NCBI GenBank assembly: GCA_035041965.1
Contig: JAPYMA010000305.1
Location: forward strand, 1-64,000
Length of the DNA: 64,000 nucleotides
Direction of reading: 5' to 3'
From: Anisakis pegreffii
Taxonomy: Eukaryota; Nematoda; Chromadorea; Rhabditida; Anisakidae
Both the position numbers and the translations under genes were made by a program. Of this stretch, positions 14,742-27,396 are shown one piece after another. The notes below the pieces were generated by a model. It was given only the letters and a program-made list of their open reading frames with translations, was not told where the DNA came from and made no database searches. Numbering within the stretch: position 1 is the stretch's first letter; every line of letters begins with the position of its first letter.

Positions 14742-17700
14742 TTTCATTCAACCTCTTCGGATTCACCAATTAATTGTATGAATAATTTCAATGATCAGTA
14801 GACATAAACATTCATTCGTTATCACTGAATGGGCCAAATATACTTTCGGCTCTTGGAAGTTTCGAGCTACGCAACTGCATCAAGAAAAACTACATTGAAT
14901 CAATTTTGAAGGGTTCCTGTCAAAAATGATGGCGTCATTGCAATGACTTTTTACATCGAATAATGAAAATTTGTTATATTCTGATAATTATTCAGCGATG
15001 AGATATGCAGTTGCCATTATCGTTAATTGTTGATGAAGTACTACGAAATCGAGCACGCTGCTTTACGTCTTCCAACGATGAATGCATAGTACGCGAATTG
15101 TCTTCCCATAATAACGTTTATCTTTTCAACGGTTTTTTAAGACGTTGAACATTCGTAGCACTATATCAGGTGGTAACGGAAGTGATAGAACTAACAATTT
15201 TGCGTTACTTTCCAAAAACGATTTGTCACAGATAGGTTTGTACCGGAAAAATTGGTTCTTGTCTAATATCGGTAACAGTTTGATAATTTTATAGTCGCTA
15301 AAACAGTCGCTTTTATAGTATGCATGCAATCATATGGCAAATTTCATATGATTTCGTGTGCGATAGAGCTATTTCAACTTGCTGTTCAATTTTTGTTTGA
15401 GCAAACGGTAACCAAAGAATACAGGGAAATGACGTATTGGGAAGATTGTTTGCCTATGATGTGTTTCTTCGTATTCACTTCACTTTGATAGCCATTTCCT
15501 TTCATCGTTCCATGTATCACCTAAATTGAATGCTAAATTTTCAAAAATAGTTTATGTAATAGGTTTAAATTTGATTTGTACACACACATAAATGTCATCG
15601 TTAGTTTCATATATCAGTACTCGTGCCCGAGTGAGCTATTTTTTTATCGTTGTTTCATCGTTTTTCATTTGTTATCAGGTCTTTTTGTTCATTTGATTGA
15701 GTTCAGTATGATGTTTGAGTAGTAATCGAGAGAAATGATCATTTGTTTTCTTTGGACTATGCCAGCACAATTTCATCTTCCAATTCAATAATTTCTACAC
15801 ATTATGAAAATTGCAAAATTGGTTCAACAATTGTCTGATATTCATCAGTGACGATCGACTGACTTATTTATTTCGTATAGTATTATTTTTGGCCATAACC
15901 CTGTGGTATTATTCGATTTGTGTTCATTTTAGTCAATGTAATTAGTTTTGTTCGTCAGTTTTTTCATTGTTCATAAGACGCCATATTAACCTTTCGAACG
16001 TCACAAGCCTCATCTGATAGAATAACCTCAAAACCTTTTTTGTGGTCACAAAATTGAAAACTGGGATTATACGGATCGTGAAGCTGATAACTCGTCGTTG
16101 TGTTCGGTATCCGTTGCATGAAATTGTTTCTTTCAAGTGATCCATTCAATCCACATCTCAGTGATTTAATTCCCATCACGATTTTTGTCCCAAAAAAACT
16201 CCAAGCTGAAGCACTGAATTGATCCATTAAGGCTCAGTTGGTTGAGGGGGAACAAAAATTGTGAAGTTGATGGATGATTACGAAATTACTTGGTTTGTGA
16301 TTGTTAGGAAGAGTTGTTTCTTTCATTGTATTGTTCGTTCATTGAAAGTAATCTTTCTGTTGCCCCACTATCTTTCGACGAATTGTACCGTTGATCTCAT
16401 GTCACTATTTTATTTATCCTTTGAATAGAATAATATCATTTTGTTTCATTTACAGTGCATCGATGGTTTACATCTTTTTTTTGATTTGGTGGTCGAGGAA
16501 TTTGTGGACTGAATTAACGAAATATTGTTGTGTTATTTGTTTGCATGTTATTCGATTTATTTTCTCCCATCGTGAAGTGAGATCGCTAATGGTTCACTAC
16601 CGAATGCTTGGAACATTTGTGAACTTTAAGCCTGTTTTCAAGCGTCAATAATTTATAACGAAGCATCTTTGACTCACTTAAGAAGAAGAAAGATGCTCGG
16701 GTAAGCATTGAAATTTTCATTAAGAGCGTCAATTAACTTTATTCAGCTCTTTTCATTTTAAACAGATGTGAATTCTATTACTGAAAATTCTAAACGGCTG
16801 CTGAGCAAGGAGCTCTTTTCTGTTTCTGACAGATGTCAATAAACACTATCAACACAGTAGGCTCAACAATTTGTATAAGATTATAACTATTGACTTTGAA
16901 ATACAACATATAATAATACCTCAAACGGAAGCAATAAAAATGAAGTGCCATTTGTAGAAATCTAGACCAACACATCAACTAATATCATATATTTATTTTA
17001 AACTGTGTTCCTGTCCGAATCAATGTGCTTTGGCATGTGGTTTGAACCAATCACTTGCAAAGAGTTCTCAAAAAGATACATGAAATGGAGGCTCACATTT
17101 TCCGTCTCACTCTCGACGCATGATACATGACACCGATGTTCGTTTTGCTGCGATTGCCTCTCATGATTCTAGTCCATTTTGTCGTAACGTCAGTTTTCCA
17201 GTTGAATTTCGAACGACAACGATCTCTTCCCTTCGGAAAAAAATCGAAATTGAGAGTCCACTGCGGTAAATCGACCACCAGTCTCGAAAGTAAAACTCTC
17301 GGACGTAGTCTTTCATAACTTATTTAGTCAATCCATTATCGATGCAATGTGAATGTTGTTTTGTGTTTTATAATGCTATATATGTTTCTTTACGCGAATA
17401 GTGCTCTGTGAGTTCTGTATTGTCAGTTTGTATTTTTATCCGTCACGTTGCCATTAATATTATTACTATTATTGTATTCTTATTATTATCACCAACACGC
17501 ATTATTAAAATATTTGCAAATTTCCCAGTGTTGTTGATTGTAAATTATCTATGAGCAGAAATTGTGAACCGAACCTACTCAAGAGAGCGAGGATGTTTCT
17601 TTCAGTGCGAAAAGAATGGTTGTTCCATATGAATAATCCTCCGCCAACAGTTTCATAACTCAATTGTTCGAACCCTAATTTTTACCGATTTCAAAGGTAC

Positions 17701-18643
17701 TCTCCTTCATTCTAACCAGCAAACGACCAAAGTAGTGATTAGTTCAGTGGTTATGGGGATCTTGAACTCCACGCTTCCCATTGGCCTTATGACAGACCAC
17801 TATTCCCACGTCGTTCTCCAGGGGTCAACGTTACAGCTCAACGCCATTTTAACTAACTGGACGGTTTGTATATACTGCGAATATGTGGAATGATACATAT
17901 TTAAAATGATACAATTCAACTTACTTTTCAATCCCCAACAAAAAAGGCCCAAAACGAATGCGTATCAAAATTCTGACTGATTCGATTCATTACGAGTCAC
18001 TTCCTTAAGTGTATCAATCTAAACGGACACAATGAAAAACGAAAGATGAACCAATATGAATTTATTTTGAAGAATAAAAATTATGGATAACTTCAGTTTA
18101 ACGGAGTCACAATTTATAATCATTGACAGCTATCACATTTTCAATTAGAATGAGTTGAACACAATTATAACAATGATCAAAAATACATAAGATATAAAAG
18201 ATTATCGACATCTCCGGAAAGCTGATTATATCACTGAGCCATCAACTGATAGTCCAACTTCAGTTTATTCATTTCTTTTCGGTTACCGTTCATCATTACC
18301 CAACGAAAATTCTGTTCAATTTTTAAAATACCGAAATTTCGTTTCCCATATGTTGAATGCTCCCCTTCGAGCCAACTAAACAAACCACAAATCATCATAT
18401 TGTTTAAAAAGAATCGTGCAATGATGCGAGACTATTACAAAAACATCAAACAATAGAAGTTATGGGAACGCCGATGAGAAAACCAACGAATGGATCGGAA
18501 TGAAACAATTTTTCTCGTGTTACAAACAAGTATTAACCGCCACGAAACAAAAGTTTTTCCTTCTCGTAAACATCGAAGAATTTCATCTGCTTGTGAACAA
18601 CAACAATACCGATATGAATCAAATAAGCATAATGAAAAATAAG
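14742..18643. other. Intergenic region between convergent genes
   Basis: This 3.9 kb stretch separates the 3' ends of the zinc-finger gene and the coatomer gene, so it should hold both 3' UTRs. Open frames near 15.9-16.7 kb are AT-rich, overlap on both strands and look like chance. One island near 17084-17320 is distinctly richer in GC and open in several frames; it is reported separately as a weak exon candidate. I see no RNA gene or clear transposon. Confidence 0.6.
17084..17269 (+). other. GC-rich open island, possible isolated exon
   Basis: About 60 codons are open in the plus frame starting after a TGA at 17081, ending at a TAA that overlaps a GTAAAT donor-like site. The predicted residues are mixed and polar (for example VRFAAIASHDSSPFCRNV), more protein-like than the surrounding DNA. 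Two other frames are also open, because the island is GC-rich. No partner exon with matching phase was found, so this may be a UTR or an old insertion. Confidence 0.15.
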
Positions 18644-21354
18644 TTAGGCAGTTGATTCAACAGCTAATCGTTCGAATATTTTCTCCTTAGCGTTATAATC
18701 AACGGTCCATGGATGATCAGGATGAGTCTCTTTCATTAGGCTGATGTAACGATTCGTGACCTGAAATCACCGCATGACATAAGAGATCCATTCGCGCAAT
18801 ACGAATGCATAATCTAGAAATATAGTTCCATGATAGCTCGAACTCTTGGAATGGCTTAAATGTACGTATTCATAACGACAAAGCCGGTGAGCGAATATTT
18901 TGGATGCGAATGTTTTGAACGAGCAAGATGAACAGACGCACAAATCGTTGCACAGTCTTATCGCGCCGATGAAAATGCCTCACAGTGCCCCAAAATGCTT
19001 CTTACAACTGCATTCTTCAAGTCGATGTGGCGTTTCCACTTGTTCGGCATGAGGAAAGTGACTAAAAAGCGCCCGAAAACACCGAATGACTGCCAATTAG
19101 TCAACAGTAATCGAGTATCGAAAAGCAAAACATTTCGTCCGCTCATCTTGTTCCACTAACCGATGCTAAAAAAGCAGAATTTACTCACCTCGGGAGCTTT
19201 TCCTAAATATTGGCTGACCACAACCAAATTGATTAAAGCTTCTGCATCGTTAGCGTCTCGTTGTTGTGCATCCTAAAAATGCATAACAAAAACAATGTGG
19301 AACGATTACGAGTAATAAAAAACACTTGTTCTTATATGAATGAATTCTTTCAAGGGAGATGAGTGTGAAAGGGAAACTAGGAAACTGGTCAATGATTTTT
19401 CTCTGGCTTTCTGCATGACTGATCACAATGGAGCGAGTTCATCGGCACGACGATCAATTTTTGATTTTTGACAACAAACTTCTTCAGCATTGGGTCATTT
19501 CCGTGGCATCCTTTTGATCTGTCATCAGTACATAATACACCTCCAGTGGATTGCTGGAGGAAGATGTGAATGATGTTGTATCATACGGTCAAAGGGGAGG
19601 GGGGAGTGCGATACAGCATATCCATTTGATGGTATTATTATTTCTACTAATAAATTTTCTCGCATTTTGAACAAAAGCATAATCAACAGGAAAAAGTAGG
19701 GTGAAAACATTTTTTAAAAATTAATCATACAGAAAAATATCGAATCGTCAAATATTTCCGTCAGCCACTCGCACTTCTTTTTTTCAGCCGGAAGAACGCA
19801 ACAATGTAAATCAAAATCAAAACACAAACCAACCAGGAGTAATTTTTCGGCATCTTCATATTTTTGTTGTTGAACAAGACATGATGCTTGCGCAACTAAC
19901 AACAGCGGGGTGGCACCATATTTATCGATCATTTCTTGATAAATATAAAACGCATCTTTCAACTTATCTTTACCCTGTAATCGTTTAATAAAACAGTTCG
20001 TCAAGAATGTGAGTAATCAATTTTAGTTTAGCACTGAAATGTGAAGTCCTTTATCCATGATGCAATGTACCTGCTCAGCGAACCGAATTTCTTATACGTT
20101 TCGGTTCTAGGATTAAACTCGTTCAGCAGATCAACTCCTGCTTTCTCAAACCGACTCAACGATTCACCTAGGACGATTTTGAGCATGCAAAGTGAGATCA
20201 GTGGTACTAACAAGAGCAGTGTTTAGCCAAGCAAGAGCAAGTTGCGTCACAGTAGCATCCTCGTCTATTTCTTGCATCTTCTTCACTTCCTTCAGAGCCA
20301 AATCAACACGATCAATTTTCAAAAGACACTGAACTGTCGCAGCTCGACACTCCAAACTGTCCGATTGATGTAGAAGTCGAAGTGCACTATCAATGTTCTA
20401 AACGTTCATCAAGTTTGAAACAGATGTATAGCATCCTTATTTGGACATAAACGCATCAAGAAGGGCGAAAGAGAGATTCGCTTGTGTTGCTTGTTTCGTA
20501 TGGGGTGGGTATTTTTTTTTGAAAAAGAAGAGATGGGTGGTTGTTTTCGTATTGCGTTTGTCTGGTACAATGCTAGCGATGACAATCGACCGAAATTTGG
20601 TCGGTTATCGTCACTAATAAGTGAATAAAACCGTTGTGGCTTCTAATTCATAAGCCTCAAATCATCAGATCCAAAAGCTTGAAAAATTCTACGCTGAAAA
20701 GCACAAACATACCTGTTCATGGATATAAATGAATGCGTTCATCAGAAACACGGTGTCATCATTCGGCATATCACCGTTGAAGTCTGCCTCAACCTCCTCG
20801 ACAATTTTTGACCTGAAATACTCATGAAACGAGTGACACTTCACGGATTCAATTCGGATTCATAACTCTCAAAATTCCTTAAGCAAAACTCAACATGAAC
20901 AAATTGGAAAATGCTTTCTCCACTTCCAACTTATGAAAGAAAGAAACTAAACTGAGAAGAACAAACCTTTTAGTGGGAGATGCCATATATTCAGCGAATC
21001 GCCGTACGGCAATCAATGCAGCTGCAGCAGAAGTCGTTTTGATTTCATTGATTGCAATCGACGGTTTATTTTGGGCAATATATGCCCGGTACATATAAAC
21101 ATCACGTGCAAGCTTATCCTCATCACTTTTCAGTCGTACATTCTAAAATGTTCACCGAATTAGTCTGCAATTAGTGATGATAACATTCTAGTCATTCCGC
21201 AAACCACTTCGATCGACTCCGTCTTTGGAGTAACTTTCATAAGTAGATTTATTAAGAAACCAACCTGTGCATCGTTAATGCAATTTTGATAAGCACCCAA
21301 ATAGAAGTTGTTTCGTACTTCAAACAGCATATCAACATCACCGGACTTCGCCAT
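18644..21354 (-). CDS. cope-1: Coatomer subunit epsilon (COPI complex)
   Basis: Epsilon-COP binds alpha-COP and stabilises the COPI coat that carries cargo from Golgi to ER. Exons read 21354-21265, 21142-20967, 20812-20713, 20397-20212, 19974-19834, 19272-19189 and 18760-18644. All have GT-AG ends and matching phases, giving 297 residues (human about 308). The residues follow the family end to end: an N-terminal [18 protein letters not shown] segment, the conserved [13 protein letters not shown] helix, [12 protein letters not shown], and a C-terminus with [14 protein letters not shown]. The fold is an all-helical TPR-like solenoid; there is no signal peptide or membrane segment. A TTCAG acceptor ends 9 bases before the ATG, as for a trans-spliced mRNA. 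Nothing is broken. The only soft point is exon 4's donor GTTAGT, supported by in-phase alignment to exon 5. Confidence 0.95.
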
Positions 21355-21369
21355 CGTGAATTACTGAAC
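21355..21369 (-). promoter_or_regulatory. Likely trans-splice acceptor for the coatomer gene
   Basis: On the minus strand a TTTTTGTGTTCAG tract ends 9 bases before the start codon. Such a short leader after an acceptor is typical of nematode spliced-leader addition. A cis-spliced upstream exon cannot be excluded. Confidence 0.55.
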
Positions 21370-21605
21370 ACAAAAAGATTACTGGCGGAGATGGAACGAC
21401 AACTTCAACCACGAAAACTATCATTTTGCTTGAACCGAGAAAAAATAACGAAGTTTGCATTCCTCAAATCCGACAAATATCATTCTGTAGGGAAAGGTTG
21501 TCTTTACAGTGGTTAACTAAACAAAAAAGGAAAATTGCGAACGGGCAGAGTGGCTTTCTGCATAAACTAGTAAGAAATTACACGACATTACGAAAAAAAG
21601 GTAAT

Positions 21606-21729
21606 GTTGTATTTCAGGCTGGTAAAATCACAACGGCATTTTTGTTCGTTCGAACATTTCTTGCTGTGTTCTCATCAACTGCGAATGTGAATAAAATGCC
21701 GTTGTGATTATACCAACCTGAAATGCAAC
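21606..21729. repeat. Inverted repeat with 37 bp arms
   Basis: Arms 21606-21642 and 21693-21729 match as reverse complements with about three mismatches around a 50 base loop. The element lies just upstream of the coatomer gene, on its promoter side, and resembles a short MITE or foldback remnant. Confidence 0.8.
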
Positions 21730-22589
21730 AATAACGGAAAAAATTTTACGACGACAATTTTACAAAATACTTCATCCGTGATGGAACACTAAACTCAAAA
21801 TCTACCTCTTACTTCAGTTAACAACTTTACAATTGGCAACTAAGCTTCAGTGTCACGTCATTAGTTTGCCATGTAGATAGTTCGCCATACGAACCGAGTA
21901 ACACTCTGCCAAGTGACGGTGGCATTTTAACCGATAGATGTTGATTGTGAGGAATGTGAATTTAATGTCCATTTGACGGTGGATCAATGCGGACAAATTA
22001 TACTCCGTTCCTTAGCGCAGACCCAGAACAATGAAAGTTGACGTACAGAATGGGAAAATCCTAATTACGGTAATCCTGCAGTATAAGTCAAGTAATCAAA
22101 CACACAGAGAACGCATGAAGACATTCTACCACAGCTACGTTCGCATATGTGCAACTGCTTTCTGGAACAATGAGAAGTACTTCAGCTGCAATTAACTCAG
22201 CTTGAGTAAATAAGCATGCTTGCAGCTAATTGTGCAACGGAAAATAAACCAATGATAAACACTAAACAACAACCGGGTAGAGTTTGGATTCATATTACGG
22301 ATATAATCAATTTAACTGAGGTGAAAAACAGAATACAATTCAGGATTGCAAATTTGTACTCGAAGCTGAAGAGTGTTGACCTAGTGTGTACTAGAAGTCA
22401 AATGCACACTGATACCAACTGAAATGAATCCATGCTGCAAAGCAATACAGACACAGTGAATTGGAATGAGCCACTCAGCTACGTGAGATGGCCTTAAAAA
22501 ATTGTGATATTAATGTTGTACACCAATGTGTTCTAAATGTAGCGGAATTTTGCAGTAGACTTCTGAATGTACTGCGTCAAACAAGTAGT

Positions 22590-22740
22590 CATTTAACCCT
22601 GGAGGTACTGCCCCTTTGGTTGCATTAACTGTGGGAGTGGCTAGTTACCATAATCATTTAACCCTGGGGGTAGCACTCCTATTGGATGCATTAACTGTGG
22701 GTGTGGCTAGCTACCGTAATCACTTAAGTCCGGAGCTACT
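22590..22740. repeat. 65-66 bp direct tandem duplication
   Basis: A unit starting CATTTAACCCTGG and ending TAAT occurs at 22590 and 22655, and a decayed third start (CACTTAAGTCCGG) follows at 22721. It abuts the composite array that begins near 22.78 kb. Confidence 0.75.
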
Positions 22741-22759
22741 GCACATAAATTTTATCGAG

Positions 22760-24700
22760 CAGTTCTGCCTGCATGAGGAGATATATAGCTATCCCAACTA
22801 GCGCAGTGGCGCTATAGCACCACAAGAGTTCATAGATTCAATCTACCGGTATTCTCAGGTTTGCCCAGTAACATATCAAATTCTCTACACCATTCAAATC
22901 CTCAGAACGCCTCGATTCAGAATATCACATATTACTGAGCAGTTCTGCTTATATGAGGAGATGTAGTTATTTTTTAAAACCTTTCTCAAAAAGTGCAGAG
23001 GCGCTCATTCATATACATTGTATCTCTGTAGATCAATTGTGCACATTGCAATAGTGCTAAAGGCATTACGATCTTCAAGGTACCGGTACATTCAGGTTTG
23101 CCCAGTAACATATGAATTTCTTCACACCATTCGGTCCAGCGGAGCCTCTAGATTCAGAAAAACATATATTTTTGCCTTATTGGCTGAGCAAATTGGCTTA
23201 CTTGAGGAGATATAGATATCTTCTTAGTAATATCTCAGCGCTACACGGGTGCAAATTCAAGCCTGTGGTACTCCCAAATTTGACCATCAACATATGGTTT
23301 CTGAACATTAACATATCCAGCAGAATCTCTAGATTCAGAAGAAAATATATTTTTGTCGAGCGAAATTGCTTCGCTGAGGAGATATAACTATTTTATTAAA
23401 GCTATCTCAACTAGTGCAGTGACACTCATTGATAATATATTACACATTGATCACTCGCTAGTGATCAATCTACACGTTAATATCAAAATATCGAAGTTGC
23501 CCTCTTGAGGACCACCGTCTTCTCAGGTTTGCCGAGGAACACATGTATTTCTTTACACCGTCCGTTCCAGCGGAACGCCTACACTCAGAAGAACATAGTT
23601 TTGTTGAGCAATTCCTCTTAATTGAGGAGATATAGTTATTTTCTTAAGGATATACACCTTTCTACCTTCAAACCTACCATGCTTTCAAGTTTGGTCAGAA
23701 ACATATCAACTATTGTAACCATTCGATCACGGAGAATCTCTAGATTCAGAAAAACATATATTCTCTTGGACGATATTGCTTTGTTGAGGAGATATAGCCA
23801 TTTTATTAAAGCTATCTCAACTAGCGCTGAGGTGCTCATTGATATGCAACTGATCACTATAGATCAATGCATATTATACGTTACTATAGAAATATGGGTT
23901 TGATATATTCAGGCCAACCGTCTTCTCAAGTTTGCTCGGAAACATAATGATGTTTGCACACGATTCGATCGAACAGAATCCCTGCTTTCTAAAAATGAAA
24001 AGCTCACCGGAAAATTCCGCCTGTGCGAGGAGATATAGCTATTTTTCTGATGCTACAGGGGTTGGCACATTCAAACCTACCGTACTCTCAACGTTGACCA
24101 GCAACATATCAATTTCTTCACACCGTTCGATTGATCAGAATCTCCGCATTCAGAAAAATATATATTTTGTTGGGCGATTTCGCTTAGTTGAGGAGGTATA
24201 ACTATTTTATTAAAGCTGTCTCAACTAGCACTGAGGTGCTCATTGATATGCAATTGCTCACTATAGATCAATGCATATTATTATTTACTATAGAAATGTG
24301 GGTTTGATATATTCAGGCCTACCGTCTTCTCAAGTTTGCTCGGAAACATAATGATGTTTGCACATCGATTCGATCGAACAGAATCCCTGCTTTCTAAAAA
24401 TGAAAAGCTCAGCGGAAAATTCCGCCTCTGCGAGGAGATATAGCTATTTTTCTGATGCTATAGGGGTTGGCACATTCAAACCTACCGTACTCTCAACTTT
24501 GTCCAGTAATATATCAATTTCTTCACTCTAATCGATTGAGCATAATCTTTACATTCTGAAAAAATTATATTTTGTTCTGCGATTTTGCTTAGTTGAGGAG
24601 ATATAGCTATTTTCCTAATGCTATCTCAACTAGCGCAGAGTCGCTCATTCATATATGTTGCATTGGTGATATGTCACTGAAGGTATGTCATTCAGATCTG
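22760..24700. repeat. Composite tandem array with about 410 bp period
   Basis: The block GGAGATATAGCTATTTTATTAAAGC or close variants recurs near 22780, 22957, 23208, 23376, 23625, 23787, 24029, 24192, 24434 and 24597. Spacing alternates between about 163-177 and 242-251 bases, so two related sub-units make a higher-order unit of 405-420 bases. The two most 3' higher-order units are most alike and the 5' ones most diverged. Frequent short frames reading RRYSY arise from the repeat itself and are not genes. Confidence 0.8.
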
Positions 24701-24763
24701 ATCATCTATATCCGAAGCACCAGTCGACCCAATATTGCAGGTATCCTGCTCCTCGGTACCAGG

Positions 24764-25032
24764 TCAATCTGCCTATGGCATTTTGCTTAGCGGATATTTT
24801 GCGTAGGAATACTTGGTTTAATGGACATTTTGCCTAACGGGCGTGTGAGATTGTTAGGCCTGCCAATTCAGAAGATCTTGAATAAAGCGTAAGCCTAAGC
24901 CTATGTCCAGGCTAGGAAATGAACATCTCCAAAATCTTCTGAAGACAAAACGTCTGTTAGGCAAAATGTTCATTAGATAAAATGTTCGTTAGGCAAAGTA
25001 TCTTTAGGCAATGTCTTTAGGCAAATTGATCG
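24764..25032. mobile_element. Foldback element built on TTAGGC-containing arms
   Basis: The left arm (24764-24843) carries ATTTTGCCTAACGG-type motifs. The right arm (24951-25032) carries the inverse, GTTAGGCAAAATG repeated with variation. Inner arms around CAGAAGATCTT also pair. The middle contains GCCTAAGCCTA. It is a degenerate foldback or MITE. The hexamer TTAGGC is the nematode telomere unit, but here it sits within a longer dispersed motif. Confidence 0.6.
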
Positions 25033-26199
25033 TTCACGCTGCTTCGATTTAAAAAAGAGAAGATATAACAAGGAGGGTAGGAACGATTCTAGTGTTTCGA
25101 TAATAGTGTTCCAAAGGTCGGTGATTGCATAGGTTAAGGGAAGATTGTAGTTGCTGTAGTTTCGTTTCGACTGGTTTGACTATTTAAGTGCGGTATATGT
25201 TGCAGTCTTAGTGAGAGAAATTTTAGTACGAAAAAACTTAAGCATAGTGTGACAATTCTCGAGGAATGAATTAGCTTCTTTCGCAGAACATGACGATACG
25301 ACAAAGAAACCAGAGTTCTGGATTAAGATAATAGATTCTCTCGAAATGAGACAGTGTTTATGAAAGACATTGGGCATGTCGTTTGGTGTTGAATAGGAAT
25401 GGCAAAACAATACAGCGAGTAGAGCATTCATGGTATGACGTGTAGTGCATGTTAGCGTGAATCCTACAATAAGATCAGCAGGCTAGGGTGAGCATCACTG
25501 TTTGAAAATCAGTGATATGCACAGAAAAAGTTGCTGCCTATGACTTATGTTCCATTTTTTCTTCTATGGAGAACATGTAACTTCGAAAAAGACCTTCTGC
25601 ATTTCCTTCCAACAACCATGAGTCAGGCTTCATATCCATATCTTCAGCAGTGTTCAGTCAGCGCTTCTGAATATACACGCATGCTCCTCTTTCCTTCGAT
25701 CAACTAAACTGAGTGAGGAAATTCGTGAACGTAACCACACAAGAACCGTGACAATTGTAATGATAAATTGTTCAAACTGAACGTCACTTCATCTTTTTTT
25801 AGGAGTCTTTGAAACCTCAGTTCATTCCACCCAGCAGCCAGTACAAACACTGTCAATACCTTTTAATAAAGTTCAAAGCTTGGAAACCACTCATTTGTAA
25901 GTTCGCGTTCTCCAGTAATTTACAAACTACGTTAAATCGAATAAATTAATGATTGGGGAATGCCTCCGAAAACCTTGCTGGCAACTGTGTAGGAAAGGTT
26001 AAAGTTTATTGCAACCGGTTTGGAAAAATTTGGAGCAATTTCATCATATCGAAATTTTATCATTATTCCTGCCCTACAATGGAAATTTTGCATTAATCGA
26101 ATAAATTTTGTTAAATAAAAATTCAATAAAAACTTCAAAATGAAGATTTCCCCATGCAGATAAGCGGTGCTATTGCAAATTTCGAGCGAAGGTTCCAAA
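25033..26199. other. Intergenic stretch with one doubtful small open frame
   Basis: Mostly featureless. On the minus strand 25431-25180 encodes an 83-residue frame starting MNALLAVLFCHSYST, hydrophobic at the N-terminus like a weak signal peptide and with several cysteines. The frame is also open for about 18 codons upstream of that Met. No paired exon or family match was found, so I do not call it a gene. Confidence 0.25.
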
Positions 26200-26342
26200 G
26201 CAGCGAGTAGCGATAGCGATAGCGGTAGCGCCTCACTAGTGCTTCGGGGATAACAGTGGTAGCGCTTTTTTTTCAGCTGACATTTTTCGGTAGCTGGGTA
26301 GCGATAACGCGCTATCGTTTTTCGTTACCGTGCCCATCTCTG
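26200..26342. mobile_element. hAT-like terminal fragment
   Basis: The sequence is dominated by AGCGATAGCG-type motifs and ends TGCCCATCTCTG, which read in reverse is CAGAGATGGGCA, a common hAT inverted-repeat start. I found no matching left end nearby, so this is a solo end or a very short derivative. Confidence 0.4.
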
Positions 26343-27396
26343 CATTCAGTCATGCTGGGGTTTAAGACCTTATGAATTTGCAAGCAAATTTTCGTGAAAT
26401 GACAGGTTTTAAGAAATTCGGGTGTATGAATGGTAGTGATACGAGAGCATTTTCATATGAAATCTCTTATAAACGCAAGTTTTGTTCCGTGATCTATCCA
26501 AAGCCATACACCTATTATGTCATCAGTTGTGGCATTCTAAGACCAAGTTATACTCATAATCAGATGAGGGTATATTTGTCGCGTTATGCGGATTTTACAC
26601 CTAATCATGCAGTTTCCATGGATTCTATCATAGTTTGACTTAATTGTGCCGATATCGTCTGTTTCAATGATATATATTATCGGGTATCACCCGATTTCGA
26701 AAGACCTGTCATCTTTTGCCATGTTTCATGTTAAAGTTTGTTTCACTCTTCTCGATACTTGGCAATATTTTCTCTATTTTCATATGATATCGCCAAAACT
26801 GTAACTTTCATGCAGCGGCTAAGGCATCCGTTCGAAAAAATGATGGTTCCGTCATACCGGGACTGACTATCTGTTAAACAAATTGACGGTTCCTCGGTAT
26901 ATGTTTCGCCCTAAACCTAAGCCTTCAGATGATCCACCGGAATTATTTTCCTTTCGGTGTCGCCACGTTTAGCACATGCAAGTTTTTTTCAATAACTTAT
27001 TTCAGAGCGTAACATAAAAATGTAATGTTCAGTTAGGCAATCATGAATAAATGAACCTTATTCTTCAAAATAAACGAAACAAACTGCATGTCAAAAGTTT
27101 GACATGTGAATAAGAAATGCACATTGCGAGAACAACAAATGACAAAGAAAGTACACGATTACAGAAAAACTTGTTCACCGATATGTGAATTAGGTTGAAA
27201 TTTACGAAATGCATATGTCTCATAAAAACTAGCACCTATCCTCATTCCTATTCACTGTTCACGATTCATTCGAAATCCATGCCCACTATATATTAATCGG
27301 AATGTTGGTTTCGATTCAGTTTAAGCTAGGAGAATTTCAACCTGATAAGATATGTCATCATCTTGATACGTCGTCACTGATGATATGTTACATCTA
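26343..27396. other. Intergenic, downstream flank of the cysteine-rich gene
   Basis: Probably includes the 3' UTR of the minus-strand gene. A plus-strand frame at 26372-26638 (88 residues) is open but has no partner exon, signal peptide or recognisable motif. I see nothing else. Confidence 0.4.

Noticed and set aside
17710..17830. tRNA-like box A (TAGTTCAGTGG) suggesting a tRNA or tRNA-derived SINE
   Set aside because: No matching B box at the right distance and no cloverleaf could be drawn; no second copy was seen.
22616..24790. Series of 60-93 residue plus frames with RRYSY motifs
   Set aside because: They repeat with the tandem array and have no start or splice logic; they are by-products of the repeat.
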